Shown here piece after piece: positions 45,801 to 59,275 of a DNA stretch of 64,000 nt; position 1 is the stretch's first letter; each line of letters begins with the position of its first letter. The DNA comes from Sabethes cyaneus (Eukaryota; Arthropoda; Insecta; Diptera; Culicidae): assembly GCF_943734655.1 (NCBI RefSeq), contig NC_071354.1, forward strand, positions 45,727,044 through 45,791,043. The letters are read 5' to 3'. The position numbers and the translations under genes were made by a program. The notes under the pieces were generated by a model. That model worked only from the letters and a program-made list of their open reading frames with translations. It did no database searches and was not told where the DNA came from.

Positions 45801-46739
45801 TTGTAATTTTTATTTACCTTAACTTTTGATTTTCTCACGAAATTTTGATCATTTTTTGCACTCTATTAGTAGTCCTGTCATGTTGCTGCCTTTTTAACAG
45901 TTACGCCGTTTCGCTTTGAAACGAATGTCCGATCGAGTCTGCTGAAATCTATAGTTCCTGGAAAGCATTTAATTTCGTAGAACATTTTGACCTCTAGTAG
46001 GTGTTCATCGTAGCTGAAGATACTTCGAACGGAGTAAACCTCATTCATCGTTTATCTTCGAGTGAAGTTTTAAAATGCTATAACAGCATAAGTTTCATTT
46101 GCCCACGCCAGCTAAACTTTGCTATGGGGCAAACCAAGAAGGAGGAACTTGCGTTGGAGTTGTTCGATATCCACGATGTAGGTACCTATATAACACCCAT
46201 CATTTAACCCTTCAAACGAATCGATTCTGCTTCTTTCTCCACGAGTCTCATAAAGAAATATCCACCTACCAATTCATTCGGAGAACCATTTTCAAAGCTG
46301 CTAACGTATAATTTCGTCTTCGAATAGCGTGACGAATAGGAAACTCCAAAACGCCGGTATCCTTTCCCAAACTCATTTGCAAACAAAGCCATTGCGATAA
46401 ATATTAGGTTATTGCGGCATTCGCCGTCTACGAGAAGTTATGTGCGAAGTTTTCGCTTTGTCATCTATTTGTGTTCCGGTGACACAATACAATCTAAAAA
46501 GGTACATCACTCTGAAAATCAGTTTAAATGATAATAATTTATTTCTGATCACCAGAAATTAAACTTTTAGAAGGTTTCTTTCTTAACTTTGCAGATCGAG
46601 TGATATTCACTGCCAATATGATACCGACCGTAAGCAATTTTTTTTTCTTATTATTGTGAATATTGATGTTAGCTTTGTAAAAATAAAATTATCACATATT
46701 TTAATTCAGCCAAATACTTACTTTACTTTATTGGCGACG
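42861..46739. other. Long stretch without recognised gene
   Basis: Mostly AT-rich, with GC-richer patches at 44560-44820 and 45100-45420. No domain is recognised in any frame. The minus-strand frame 46204-46392 (62 codons) has normal-looking protein composition (NEFGKGYRRFGVSYSSRYSK) but no known family, no visible splice context and no continuation, so it is not called as a gene. Nothing supports RNA genes. Confidence 0.5.
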
Positions 46740-47830
46740 GTCCGTCATCGATCCTGCGCCGAACGAATTATGGTCTTCCAGTTTTGTCGGTCCTGGGCTG
46801 CTGTTCTCCAATCTCCTCGAACACTAGTCGTCCTCGACAGTGCACATCGACCGGGTGCGAAGTGAGCTCCGAAGTCTATGGCCTCTCGCTGGTTTCCTGC
46901 TGAAAATAGTTTGGCTACTCTTTTGCCGGACATTCTGGCCACGTGCCCAGCCCACCGCAGCCTGCCATATTGTACTACCTTCTCTATACCAGCATATTTG
47001 TGTACCTACGTGATAAAGCGCGTAGTTCATGCGTCTGTGCCACACTCTGTTTTACATTTTACCACCAAGTACTGATCGCAGATTTTTTTGATTTATGTCC
47101 GTACAGGGCCACCGTGAAGATTAGTGTTCTTTACACAGCCAGTTTTGTGCGAATTCGCAAACTACGAAACTTCAGCTGGCTACGTAATCTATTGGAAGCA
47201 CGATTCGTGGCAGCATTCCGTCATTGAAATTCATCCAAGAAGCATGAGATTTCGTGATGATAGTCCCGTTTCTTTCCACGTTTGCTCTTCGAATTGTACC
47301 TTCCAAGGCCATGTTAAATAGCAGGTTAGAGAGTGCATCCCTTCATCCAACGTCACGAAAGCGACTGAGGTCTTACCCGCAATTCTGATGCATGAATTTG
47401 ACTCATCCAGTGTCTCACGAAACAGCGTAATTAATTTCGTCGGAGAACTTGTCCTAACCTTCTAGCATTATCTGCTACAGCCCACAGCTCATTTTGTTTG
47501 ACTGAATCGTACGCCGCGTTAAAGTCCACATACAGATGATAAACTTTTACAATGCTGAAGGGTGCCGTCCAACCACTCTTCCGGCATTTGTTCTTTCTCC
47601 CAGATTCTGACAATAATCCAGTGGATTGCTTCGTACAGCCTGGCCATCGCTTACAACTCATATCCTGTTTTTGCTGATTACCGTGTTTACCTCTCCATTC
47701 AACTCCGTATACCCACACGTAGGCCCGGGACGACTGTTGTTTGCTGTCGGGAATAACTTGACTGCAATGGGGAGGTCGGGAGCTACCATAATACTGAAAC
47801 GGTTTGAAAGTTTCGTTCCGCACAACGGCA
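46740..47830 (-). pseudogene. RTE-like non-LTR retrotransposon relic (RT and C-terminal fragments)
   Basis: On the minus strand, a piece around 47560-47470 reads VYHLYVDFNAAYDSVKQNELW, the RT box with the first catalytic aspartate. Around 47345-47285 a shifted frame reads RDALSNLLFNMALEGTIRRA, the next RT box. Further on, 46942-46745 gives ARMSGKRVAKLF and DRQNWKTIIRSAQDR, which is the conserved C-terminal tail of this type. Frames are broken several times and the FADD-containing centre is not open. It is a decayed fragment, similar in family to 25990-27430. Host function is not expected. Confidence 0.75.
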
Positions 47831-48374
47831 CACAGGGCCGGGACGACTGATGTGCATTAGCAGAAAAGTTCGACTGTGGTACGGGCCAACAGAAGCCTCT
47901 ATGATGCTAGAAACGTTGCGTCTCAGCATCCGGATGGCCGACAGAGGTGTTGTAGTGGTGCTTGGAGAGTCAGAAACAGTTACATGCCCGAAGATCCTGG
48001 AGCAACAACTGGATCCGATGTCGTCGCAGGAGTTAGTAATCCTTAGATCCTTAGAGTGATAGGCGATGAAAGGGGGTTTGATGGGACCCAGTAGTTTTTT
48101 GAGACGGCACGCTAAAACTCTCTAAAGAAAACACATTGTGGCCAGGTCGCCGTATTCAGCGCGGAGCCTCGTAATTTTATATCCATCTCGATTTTAAACG
48201 AGATGAAGTTCATTGCAGACTATTCTACACCCTTTTTGATCAAGGGAATATACTTGAACTGTACATCGCATTGCAAACATTCCTTAACCAAACCAGTTAC
48301 TGCATTCGCTTTAACACTACGGTGAATCCTGGCCAGGTAGAGCCACAATAATTCCTTCGGAGGGGAAACAGTTA
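47831..48374. other. Unrecognised gap with one 69-codon frame (47850-48059, +)
   Basis: The frame MCISRKVRLWYG... has normal composition but no recognised motif; it may be part of the neighbouring relic or chance. The rest, up to the next repeat, has nothing identifiable. Confidence 0.4.
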
Positions 48375-49166
48375 TGAAAAACAGTATGAAAAACTAATTT
48401 TTAAGAATTTCCAAGGAAAATGTTCTTTAGCTCTGCATTCGATAGAAGTAGAAATGTCATTTCTTTAGCAAAGTTGTTTATCTTTATATTTTCCATAGCT
48501 TTGCCAAAAACCCATGTGTCTATCTACGTACACAAAAAAAAGTATCGATCCTTTAGCTAAACACATAAAACGTATGCTTGCCGTATTCTCATTTGGGTGG
48601 TTAGGGACAAGCGGAACCAGTACAAGTTTATAGTACTCGACTTAAGGTTTAAGATGAAGCGCTGATTTCATGAATCCGCTTGCCCCATTTTATCCCAAGG
48701 GCTCGTGAAGCTATGGAAATTTAAAGATTGAATTTGCGATAACTCAGCAAGTAAAGGTCCAAGGGATTTGCGGTCTTCTGCAAAAACGTGTATTTTGAGA
48801 GCTTCGATAATTGCCTAGAATATTGTATTCTTGTAAAATGCAACTGAGAAAAACTATGTATGAAAAACCAATTTTTAAAGAAGTTTGAAAGAATATGCCT
48901 TATAGTTCATCACTCGATAAAGATAGAAATATCATTTATTCAGCAAAGTTAGTTGTTTTTATAATATTCACAACTTTGCCGAAGAAACTATGTCTGCCTA
49001 ATACAAGAAAGTTATTTTTTTATTTTTATTATAGTAAGCAATAACTAACTTTTGACAGTTTTAGATTAAGGGGGATATTCATACGAACAAAAGTTCTGAA
49101 GACCATAAATGATAAAATAAAAGCAAAAGACACTAGGAAAAAAGTTTCGCTTTTCACCCTTTTGGA
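48375..49166 (+). repeat. Dispersed ~0.8-kb repeat, copy C (most complete)
   Basis: It contains the leader (aggaaaatgttctttagctc, ttgccaaaaacccatgtgtc), the core shared with copy A (tttgggtggttagggacaag onwards) and the end ttcacccttttggaccactg. Two homologous modules inside (from about 48395 and 48868: aatttttaa, then tagaaat, then cagcaaagtt, then aactttgcc) lie about 475 bp apart in the same direction. No coding capacity. The right end abuts an RTE-like fragment. Confidence 0.8.
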
Positions 49167-49169
49167 CCA

Positions 49170-49500
49170 CTGTATCGCACAATACATGTACAAAACGCTA
49201 ATTAGACCGATGTAATCCTCTACGGACTTGAGAAAGTAACTTTGCTTACATACGTTCACTTACCGTATTTGAACAAAAGGTGTTGCGGACTTTTGGGTTA
49301 TTGGGAGCAGCGGAGTACAAAGGGATAGCGAAGAGTGGCGTAGGCGTATGAACCACGAGTTGTAGGCACTACTTGGAGAGATTCCCATCGTAAGTAGGGA
49401 GACTACGGTGGGCCAACCACTTCGCAAGAATGCCTGACGACTGTGCAGTGAAATCGGTTCTCCTCAAGAATCCAGCACCACCGGCACCAGGAATAGAGGG
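49170..49500 (+). pseudogene. RTE-like C-terminal fragment (dead)
   Basis: Broken frames read YKTLIRPM (49190-49215), then, after stops, WRRRMNHEL with LLGEIPIVS (49340-49400) and RMPDDCAVKSVL-like sequence (49425-49455). This order (TLIRP, RRRMNHEL, hydrophobic link, ARMPDD) is the signature of the C-terminal end of RTE-like ORF2 proteins in mosquitoes. Stops and frameshifts make it non-functional. The 126-codon frame at 49430-49810 starts inside this relic and then continues into sequence I do not recognise. Confidence 0.7.
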
Positions 49501-50044
49501 GTTCGACGTGCTAGATGCCTTGACCATGTTGAAGCCGACATGCGTGTGTCGAGACGCGCAATGTATTGACGGCAAGTACAATGGGGAAGAATTCTTGATA
49601 GGGCAAGAGCCACCCCGGCTCTCGGTTGGTAAAGTACTAGTAACGATTCAATTGAATGCGTATACGTTGCCCAATTACGGAAATCAGGGATCCAGATTGT
49701 CTGACAGTAAAATGCTGGAACAGAGCGAAAAGTTTCATTTAGTTTATGGCAGTTGCTGTCAAGCAGCGAAAACCATAATCGGTTTCATTGCTGCTTTCAG
49801 CAGAGCATAATAAAACTAATTGAGCTTATTATTCTCTGAGAGACTGGACATACCGTTTCCACGTATTTCCATAAAAGTACTGATGTAAGATCATGGACCA
49901 TGATCGGAGAAAAATCTTTCGGTGTCTTTAGAGCTGCGCACAGCAATCAAGAGCGAGTGAGCAGTGTTTTTTGTAGTAACCATGCTGTAGAATATACTTT
50001 ATTTATGTTACCTATTATGTTACTTTATTTCATGACTGGTCACA
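49501..50044. other. Unrecognised stretch after the RTE-like fragment
   Basis: Includes the rest of the 49430-49810 frame (no known domain; contains CVCRDAQC) and AT-rich DNA. It might be further 3' sequence of the relic. Confidence 0.4.
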
Positions 50045-50165
50045 AAGTCACGGATTGGATTTTAATTGCACTTGAAATTATATTTGGAATTGGACTTAAA
50101 ACTAGGCTTAAAATTGGACATGAAATTGGAATTATTTTTACGCAATTAATTTACTTATCGCCAAA
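50045..50165 (-). repeat. aattggacttg tract (reverse of the ttcaagtccaa family)
   Basis: Repeats such as gaaattatatttggaattgg and cttaaaattggacatgaaat belong to the same family as 62430-63190 and are opposite in strand to 14301-14515. No adjacent pyrimidine tract is visible. Confidence 0.65.
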
Positions 50166-51024
50166 ATAGTGGCCAATTAAATTAAAAACTTCTGGCCCCT
50201 TTCACACAGTCACGGACTCCGCTCACCTGGGTGACTGTACAAAACAAATGAGAGTGTACCATATTAGGCATACGGACGTAAGGCATAATGGACGTTAGGC
50301 ACCAGAAATAGAGCAAAATGACTCATGATTCCAGGTTTCTAGCTTATGATTTATGAAAATACACCATGAATAATAATCATGATATCACGAGCTTTTTGCA
50401 GTATAACACAATGCAAAATCATGAACTATTATTCATGATTTTGAGCTGTCTGATATGGCAGTTCAGTCATGATTTGACAGGAATTCACATTTCATGATTT
50501 CATTCATGGCATCGGAATCAAATTTCTTTCCCGTGTGATTTTAAGAAAAACCTATTGTCTAAATAAAATTAATAAGCTCGATTAGTCAAGCTCAATTTCC
50601 CATAACATTACTTTAGCTGTATTATAATATGCGAACACATCGATCATAACTTCATTTTTGCAACTCGTGCTTCATTTTCAGGGAATAGTCAGCATTTTTG
50701 TTTCGTAGTTTTGAATTGCTGTAATATCAATTAGGCCTAACATAATTTTTTTTTCGTGCATAAGTCTAGCAGCGCTTCATACCATCTGCGATAAATCTGC
50801 TAGATTCGATATTACCATTTCAAAAGTATTATAAAATTATGAGTTGTTCGCCTTTGGGTACATTGCAGCTTATAAGTTTCATTGCAGTTTAATATGCAGC
50901 CGCCATAAGAACAGTTTGGTATTGATACGCCAGTGTATTGGTACGCGTGCTCTCGGGAATACTCAGAATTGTTTTCTAAGAGATGTTACAAGGTCCACTA
51001 GTGTTTCTTGTACTGAAATTAAAT
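50166..51024. repeat. Stretch rich in tcatgatt palindromic motifs, otherwise unrecognised
   Basis: Between 50320 and 50500 the motif atcatga/tcatgat recurs about eight times in both orientations (gaataataatcatgatat against ctattattcatgattttg), forming imperfect inverted repeats. This suggests a small palindromic element. From 50520 to 51024 nothing is recognised. Confidence 0.45.
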
Positions 51025-51190
51025 AAAAACGACAGATAGGTATTTCGCTTACGACTTGCAGGCTTCAGCAGTGTCTATTTTCGAACGTTGCGAATAAATA
51101 TAAATAGTAGAATTTAATTGGAAAAGTTTCCTTTTTTTATTTTCAGGTTTCTGCTTAGATTCTGCTAAGATGTTCCAAAAACTTTAATCT
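51025..51190 (+). repeat. Half copy of the 31644-31847 foldback
   Basis: acagataggtatttcgctta, then cgacttgcaggcttcagcag, then ttgcgaataaatataaatag matches the loop and right arm of the foldback. The left arm is missing. Confidence 0.65.
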
Positions 51191-52780
<1,590 letters not shown>

Positions 52781-53400
52781 CTTCAATTTTCAATCGCTTA
52801 TTTCTCGGAGATGGCTGAACCGATTCGTCTGCTATAACTTTTATTTGAAAGGTATTTTTACCTAGTATATCACTATTAAATGGTTTCGTGGTCTGACTTT
52901 TAGTTTGAAAGTTATAAGCAAAAATGTGAAAATTACGTGACACGATTTTCTCCGGAACCACATAACCGATTTCATTGATCTTAGTACCAAATAAAAGCTC
53001 TTACTATTGCTAAACTTCACGCCAATTTTTATTGAAAACAAACAAGTGGTTTAAAAGTTATGCTTAAAAAACAGTTTTGACAAGGTTCAAATGATCGCCT
53101 GTTTCTCAGAGATGGCCAAACCGATTTACGTGCTATTAGTTTCATTTGGCAGGTAATATAGCCGGATAGATCACTATTGAATGGTTTTTTGATTGGATGT
53201 TAAATTTGAAAGTTATAAGTAATTCAATACACCACACCAAAATTAACAATAATTTATAATGATTTTAACCAAGAAAAATAACCCAATTTCAATTATTTTA
53301 ATATCAAACGAAAGGTTTTCACACTACGAATATATATGCAAAATTTCATAAGAATTGGTTTCACCGGTCAAAAGATATTAACCCTCGAATACTCGCGCCA
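52781..53400. repeat. Microsatellite-bearing dispersed repeat, non-array part
   Basis: Two successive similar segments, tctcggagatggctgaaccg (52805) and tctcagagatggccaaaccg (53106), are each followed by tttgaaagttata-type sequence about 100 bp later. This indicates an internal tandem module of about 300 bp. Related to 32340-32600 on the opposite strand. Non-coding. Confidence 0.55.
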
Positions 53401-54629
53401 ACTTTTATAACACAGTTACTCGCGCGCACAATAGCGCAAAACCAAAGAAAACGTGCGCACTAGAGTTTTGACTAGGAAAACTTGGTTTTAAGTTTATCGA
53501 ACCTTTGGAAGAGTTTCTTGAAATTGAAAGCTCTATCGGCTGGTTGAATTTGTATTTTGATTAAACTCCCTAGAAGTGAAATAAAAAAATTATTTTCCTT
53601 CAGTTTCAATATAACACATTGATGTGTTCTGCAAAGTTTTAGAGCATATTATTACAAGAAATTTTGCTGAAGACAGTAACCTTCTATCTCTTCAACGAAG
53701 AGATCTTATTTATTGTATATGAATTTGAAAAATCAGTTTTTCTATTTTAGCTCTTTTTGTAATTGTTGTATGACTTTTTCATGTATTACAAAGTTGTATA
53801 AATAATAAAAATACACAACTTTGCTGAACATAATATACCTCTATGTTTCCTTGTTTACGAACTGTAGAACTTTGATTATAAAAAATACCCTGATTTTGAC
53901 CCCGAATTACTCGACTACCAACAGACGGATACATTTTAAACATTTTACATTTGCTGGTAATTTTGCTGCACACAGACACCATTTTTCCATATGAAGAAAC
54001 GAAAGAAAATTCCAGTTGGGGCCAATTGCCATACACCTCACATGCTACTTGCTTCGTTTCTGTGATGTCGGTTTATGCTAATCTATTTTCCTAACAATTT
54101 AAAGTAATAATGCATTGAATAATTCTGACATTTTGCTCATAACAAGTTTATTGAAGAATATACGTTAGTATATACGTAATATACGATTTGTAACTATATA
54201 ACAGTATGGCATTCAAAAACATATGGTGTACAAAATACAGCAGCGTGAGTAACCGAAGGTTAATAAAAATTGATGAAATATATTCAATAAAACTTTATTG
54301 TTGTGAATCAAATAGAATGGCGTTACAGGAAATTATGCATAGTTCAAAAACCTATTAACTAGACCTTTACTACGCAATGTATATGTTAAAGAATAATATT
54401 TCATCTTACAACTTACTTTTACTTGCACTTACTCTCATTAGTAACAACTTACTCAGCAATTTCATGAGAAAAGAAACTATCAAAATTTATAAGTGCTTCT
54501 ATTTGATTCAAATTTTGTAAACTTATTCAATTTCCAAAAATTTCATGTAAACCAAACGTGTCGATTTCTATCTCAAATTGCAAGTAAGGCGGTATAACAA
54601 AGGTTCCTTTCACCACTAGGTGGATTAAA
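53401..54629. other. AT-rich stretch, possible relatives of the cagcaaagttg module
   Basis: Around 53590-53850, segments such as aagaaattttgctgaagaca and cacaactttgctgaacataa resemble the paired modules of the repeat at 48375-49166, but are too diverged to call. No gene is recognised; the minus-strand frame at 53779-54036 has no domain. Confidence 0.4.
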
Positions 54630-55160
54630 TCAGGTTTTTATAAAATCAATTGTCTGTGGGCTTTACAGCCTGAATAACTTGAAAAATGAGTGTACGAGTT
54701 GAGTTAACGCTTCTAGCATGAAATAGAAATGGAAATTCAAACAGCGGAATTTCCGAAAATCAGCCAAAAAAATTATCTTTTGTTTTTGTCTTTTTTTCGT
54801 AGATTTTTCCATGGAAATTAACAACGTAAATATTAAAAGCAAGAATAGATTTGGTTTTCACGTTTAAACTTAAAATAAAAATGCCTAAAATCCGTATTTT
54901 TTTGCTCGATTAAAAAATTCTCTTTGTTTTTTTTTCGGCCCCCCCTTCAGTGGCCCAACACTGGAGGGACAAAAACTTTTTAAAATATTTTTAATGGCCT
55001 TAATAAAATTTAATATAAGTGAATCATACTAGCTATAGACCTCGTGTTTTGTGTTCACTATTGTAATGAGATCAGGCATTTAATTAATTTTTATAACGGT
55101 AGTTTGGTTTACAATCGATGCAGGAAATGGTAGGGAAAGTAATAAAACAAAGGTGTTTAT
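54630..55160 (+). repeat. Relative of the palindrome-arm and foldback repeat family
   Basis: 54640-54870 matches 12655-12870 (ataaaatcaattgtc, cagcctgaataacttgaaaa, aacgtaaatattaaaagcaa). About 55035-55145 is a diverged member of the ttgatggagggacgg family (caatcgatgcaggaaatggt). No coding capacity. Confidence 0.6.
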
Positions 55161-55309
55161 AGTATCTCAGGGAAGACAAGGCTTACTTGCTCACTTAGTC
55201 GTCCATGTCTGTCGGTCCAGCAAAACAAAAGGATGAAATCAGAAATCTTTATTACCGACGGCAACCCTCTTCTACGTTGTCGTTGCGGATTCACCTACAA
55301 GAAACGAAT
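55161..55309. other. Short unrecognised gap
   Basis: No feature seen between the repeat and the purine tract. Confidence 0.4.
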
Positions 55310-56057
55310 AAAGAAGAGCAGGAGACGGGAGAAACGACAAGAAAAATAGGAGAAAACGAAACAGAAAATAAAATAAAATGAGGAGAAAAATATTAAAACG
55401 GAAGACAAAAGAGATAAAGTGGAAAATAAAGACAGAACGGAAAAGGAGGAAAGGCAGAATATTATGTGTGAAAGAACGGAACAAACGAACGAAAAAACAC
55501 AAACGACAAAAATGGCAAAAGAAGACACTGGTGAGAGAGAGAGGGGGGGTCAAACGGGAAACGGGAGGTCAAAATATGGGAAAACGAAACTGAAAAGGAA
55601 GAAAAGATAAACAGAAAAAACGGACAAATAAAAGATAGAACGGAAGAGAAAAGGACGAAACCCGGGAGATAAAAAAGGAAGACTGGAGAGGAAAAGGAAA
55701 AAAGGAAGCCAAAAATGACGTTAAAACAAACCAAAAATCCGGAAAACGGCAACGAAAAAGCAAGAAACAAAAAAATGAACAAAGTGAAAAGCATGAAGAA
55801 AACACTGAAAATAAGAAAAAAGGGAATAGAAAACAAAGAAAACCGGCACAATGACACAGGAAACACGGGACAGAAAACAAATAAAATGAGAAAAAAGAGG
55901 TAAATCGGTTGGAAAGCGCGAGAAAAATCAAAACAGAGAGAAAACGGAACATAAAATAAAAAAAACAAGACTGAAAAATAGAAAAAGCGATACATAATAA
56001 GACGAAAAATGTCAATTGTAATTGGAAGTCGGATGCCCCACCTTTTGTTTATGTCTG
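55310..56057 (+). repeat. Long purine-rich acggaaaa tract with conserved tail
   Basis: About 690 bp of degenerate purine repeats (gaaaacgaaacagaaaataa, aagaaaagataaacagaaaa) are followed by tcaattgtaattggaagtcg and then the tail gccccaccttttgtttatgt, shared exactly with 18768-18790. The 148- and 177-codon minus-strand frames (Phe-rich) are composition artefacts. This copy nearly lacks the middle ttcaagtccaa tract. Confidence 0.75.
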
Positions 56058-58895
56058 GGCAAGGAAGAGCTAAGTCTTAGAAAGACGTTAACCCCGAGGA
56101 TTTGTTTAGATATTACTAAATCAAACAAAGCCAATTCTGAAACAAATAATAAACTTATTAAACCCATACTACCATATTTAAACTATTGTTTGACTATCAG
56201 ACGAGCAGAATAATTCCTATGCAAAAGTTCTTTACTTAGATTGATGGTTTGTCACTTTCAGGATAATTCTCTTAATAATTATTTTTTGCGAGAAGAATTT
56301 TCCAAACTGACACCTATCATACAACATGAACTGATTGCTACATATATGTCCTACTATGCATACAAGCAAAAAACCAATTTTGAATGGCCCTCGATACCCC
56401 TCCGACAGCATTACATCATTCCGCGGATAACAGAATCATATTTCCCGTCATTTCACCATGCGGCAAGCACGCTCTGTAATAAGCCGCGCCGGCACAAAAG
56501 TGAAAACCCAGACCGCATCGTGTCCATCGTGTAGCTTGCGTCGTCATCGCCTTCACCTTTCGGAACTGGTTCATGCTGCAGAAAATTGCCGTCTACCTCA
56601 CTCAACACAAACTAGCAACAACAACAACAACAACAACAACAACGACGACGACTGTCTTGGAGCTCGTTCGCCTGCAATCGCTGGCCCACGGACACACGGA
56701 CAGCCACATCGGGGGGTGAAAGCGAAAGTGAAAGATAGCATCGGACATCCACCGGACAAAAAAAACAACTGCCCGTTCGCTCCAACATCTTAGATCGGCT
56801 AATCATAAGATGGGCTGCACTCGCTATTAGACCAAACTTTGGTGGTAAGCTTAAATGATAACAGAGTTGCTGTTTTTCTTGCTGAGTATATTTTAGTTTA
56901 AAATTTTTCCACGGCGCTGCTTGGTTGGAACTGAAAAGGAGTCCAATCTTTGAAATCCACAACAAAAACAGTTGACGAGGCACATGGAACATGGACAAGG
57001 TATACTGCAAACATGGAAAATGAATGGACTTGTTTGTTTCATTTCTTTACGAAACCAATGCAATGCCTATATGTAATGGACAGAAACAGCTGCAAAGGAA
57101 AAACGGGCGCTGGCAGCGAGACACTTGCAAAATGTATTAAATGTTTAATGAAAAAAACGAAAAGGAAAGCAAGTTGGCGGCGTGCAGACAGAAATCAGAC
57201 AAAAAGCACAAGCGACGAACACACGACTTTCTTTACGCGTTTCCTTTCGATCGCAACGTCGTCATCGTCGTTGGCCCGCAGCCTTTCTTCGAGCAGCAGC
57301 GATCGAAGCTCGCTCCATCCACGGTGATGAACGTGATGGAATGCCGCCAAAGTGCACTTTCTGCACTAATGGCCTAATGGTGCGGAGATTTATGGTTAAT
57401 TATTAGCAGAACCAATTCATAATACAACACATCGTACGGTACAAGGCAGCGTTCAAAATAGACATCGTAGCTAATGGCAAAGTGTGTTTGCACACGCTTC
57501 GAAACCACGCAAAATGGTGAATCGGTGAAAGAGCCGTACCAAAATAAACTTTATTGTTTGACTTACTCGGTGCTGGGTGTTTTAAATGCAGGATGAGTAC
57601 AAGCGAATAGAAGGAACACAAAGGTTTTACTGTTTCATTACGGTAAAGGATTGTGAGATTTGCACGATTGTGTAAGTACCAATTTACCGTAATGTACTTT
57701 GCTAAGTTGTATTATCGCGAAACAATATATTTTAGATAATAAAATGTTAGTCATTATACATAAAAACAAGTTTCCGCTATATTCAACCACGGAACAGCTT
57801 GAAACGTCATCGACTCACGCTGGGTAACATAAAAGATTACAACGGCTAGAAAAAAAAGCGACGAACCCTTTTCAACAGCGATAACATAACGATTGCACAA
57901 CACTAGAAAGGTTACTTCTTTCTCATCAATTCTACCTCCTAGCCGTATAAGAAACATTCCCAAACGAAAAGATGATAAATTGCGTCCCGAATTGAATGCG
58001 CCAGAGAGAAACGTTATAATCACTTCCCGGGACTAAGATATAAGAAATTCTCTTAATCTTTATTAAATCTATTAAGTCATTTTTCATTATATTGAAGCCG
58101 ATAGAAAGGCACAACGGGGTTGGCTTGGTGCATAATACCCGAAAAAACGGCCCGGCCCGACCGCGGGAGAAAGAAGAAAAGAGAAATTTATTCGCCAAAC
58201 CGCGCCGTTGCTGCTGCGTTGGGGCTTGCGGTCTGTGAAGCATATAAAAATCGCGTTTCATGAACCACACCGACCAACCGACTGACCAGCACCACTACAC
58301 CAGCGAGCAGCGCACCCTATGGCTGGCTACGACACCGCACAAACATGGCCGAATGTACCGCGGCTCCGTCGAATGATGGAGCGAGATTGGAGCTTTTTAC
58401 CCTCTGTTTTGGTCTGCAACTTTCATTCCGTCCGTCCGTCCGTCCGACCAGAAACGTGCGATGCTTTGGAGTGTTCAAGGTTGTTTCGAACGGGTTGGCA
58501 AGAGGAGTGATTTCGTGCCTGGAAAGCAAAGGGCGAACCAAAACGAGTGGTAACTCTTTGACTAAAAGACGAGTTGTAATCGGTTGGGTATCCAGATTGT
58601 CATCGTAGCTGTACTACCTACCTATACTATAAAGCTAACCACTGGGCTTACTTGATTACGACGAGTAACTCATTGAAAAGAGTTACTTTCGGCGGAGTAG
58701 TTCAATCCCGTAGTACTTTCAATTTAACTACTTGACTAGTATTAGTTTAGATGGATTTCGGTACTATCTGCACCACTACACTATGCTACTTACCTAAGCA
58801 TCACTAAACCGCTAATCTATTTCAGACTAAAAGCGATGAAAATTACAAAATTATGTTTGGAATATCACATTTTTACATGCTGAACTGATTAACAG
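56058..58895. other. Stretch without recognised gene; CAA/CGA run and a possible core promoter
   Basis: A (caa)n/(cga)n run lies at about 56612-56651 in a GC-richer patch (56440-56790). Another such patch is 57150-57380. No frame has a known domain (including 56458-56793, 56950-57327 and 57932-58270). A short ccgt run is near 58433-58457. It may be unique non-coding or untranslated DNA. Confidence 0.45.
58240..58320 (+). promoter_or_regulatory. Possible TATA-type core promoter (weak)
   Basis: catataaaaatcgcg at about 58240 is followed by a GC-richer, AC/AG-rich leader (accgaccaaccgactgacca) and an ATG at 58319 that opens a 63-codon frame without a known domain. The arrangement resembles an insect TATA promoter plus 5' UTR, but there is no supporting coding evidence. 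Confidence 0.2.
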
Positions 58896-59273
58896 GCTTA
58901 ATTTCCGGTTTTTTGCTCAGTAGAAGCTCATTTAACTACAGCGCCTCAACGAAACAGAATTCGAAAAAGTAATGTAAAGGGCAATTATAGAGCTAATTAA
59001 TATCTGCAATATTGTTGAAGAAAGTACAGTTTTACCTTTTATATTTACGGCGCGATGAGGCTGCTACCCAGTTTGTAGCCAAATGAGCGCTCTTTTTGAT
59101 AGCAATGGGGTAGCAGCGCTACAGCGCCGTAAATACAAAAGATAAAATTATACTATCTTCAACAATATTGTATATATTAAATAACTCTACGATTACCCCT
59201 TACACTACTCTTTCTAATTCTGTTATTTCTGTAGTCAAATGAGCATCTACCGAGCAAAAAACCAAAAATGAAG
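58896..59273. mobile_element. Nearly full-length foldback MITE, ~378 bp
   Basis: The left half (gcttaatttccggttttttg, caatattgttgaagaaagta, tttacggcgc) is complementary, with mismatches, to the right half (gcgccgtaaa, tatcttcaacaatattgtat, caaaaaaccaaaaatgaag). The centre, around 59055-59115, still pairs partly (ggctgctaccca against tggggtagcagc). No frame. It abuts the next element by two bases. Confidence 0.8.
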
Positions 59274-59275
59274 TC

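Noticed and set aside
46204..46392. 62-codon minus-strand frame with gene-like composition
   Set aside because: No recognisable family, no continuation or clear splice context; chance cannot be excluded.
55272..56015. Minus-strand frames of 148 and 177 codons, very Phe-rich
   Set aside because: Composition artefact of the acggaaaa tract; two overlapping frames are equally open and no domain is present.
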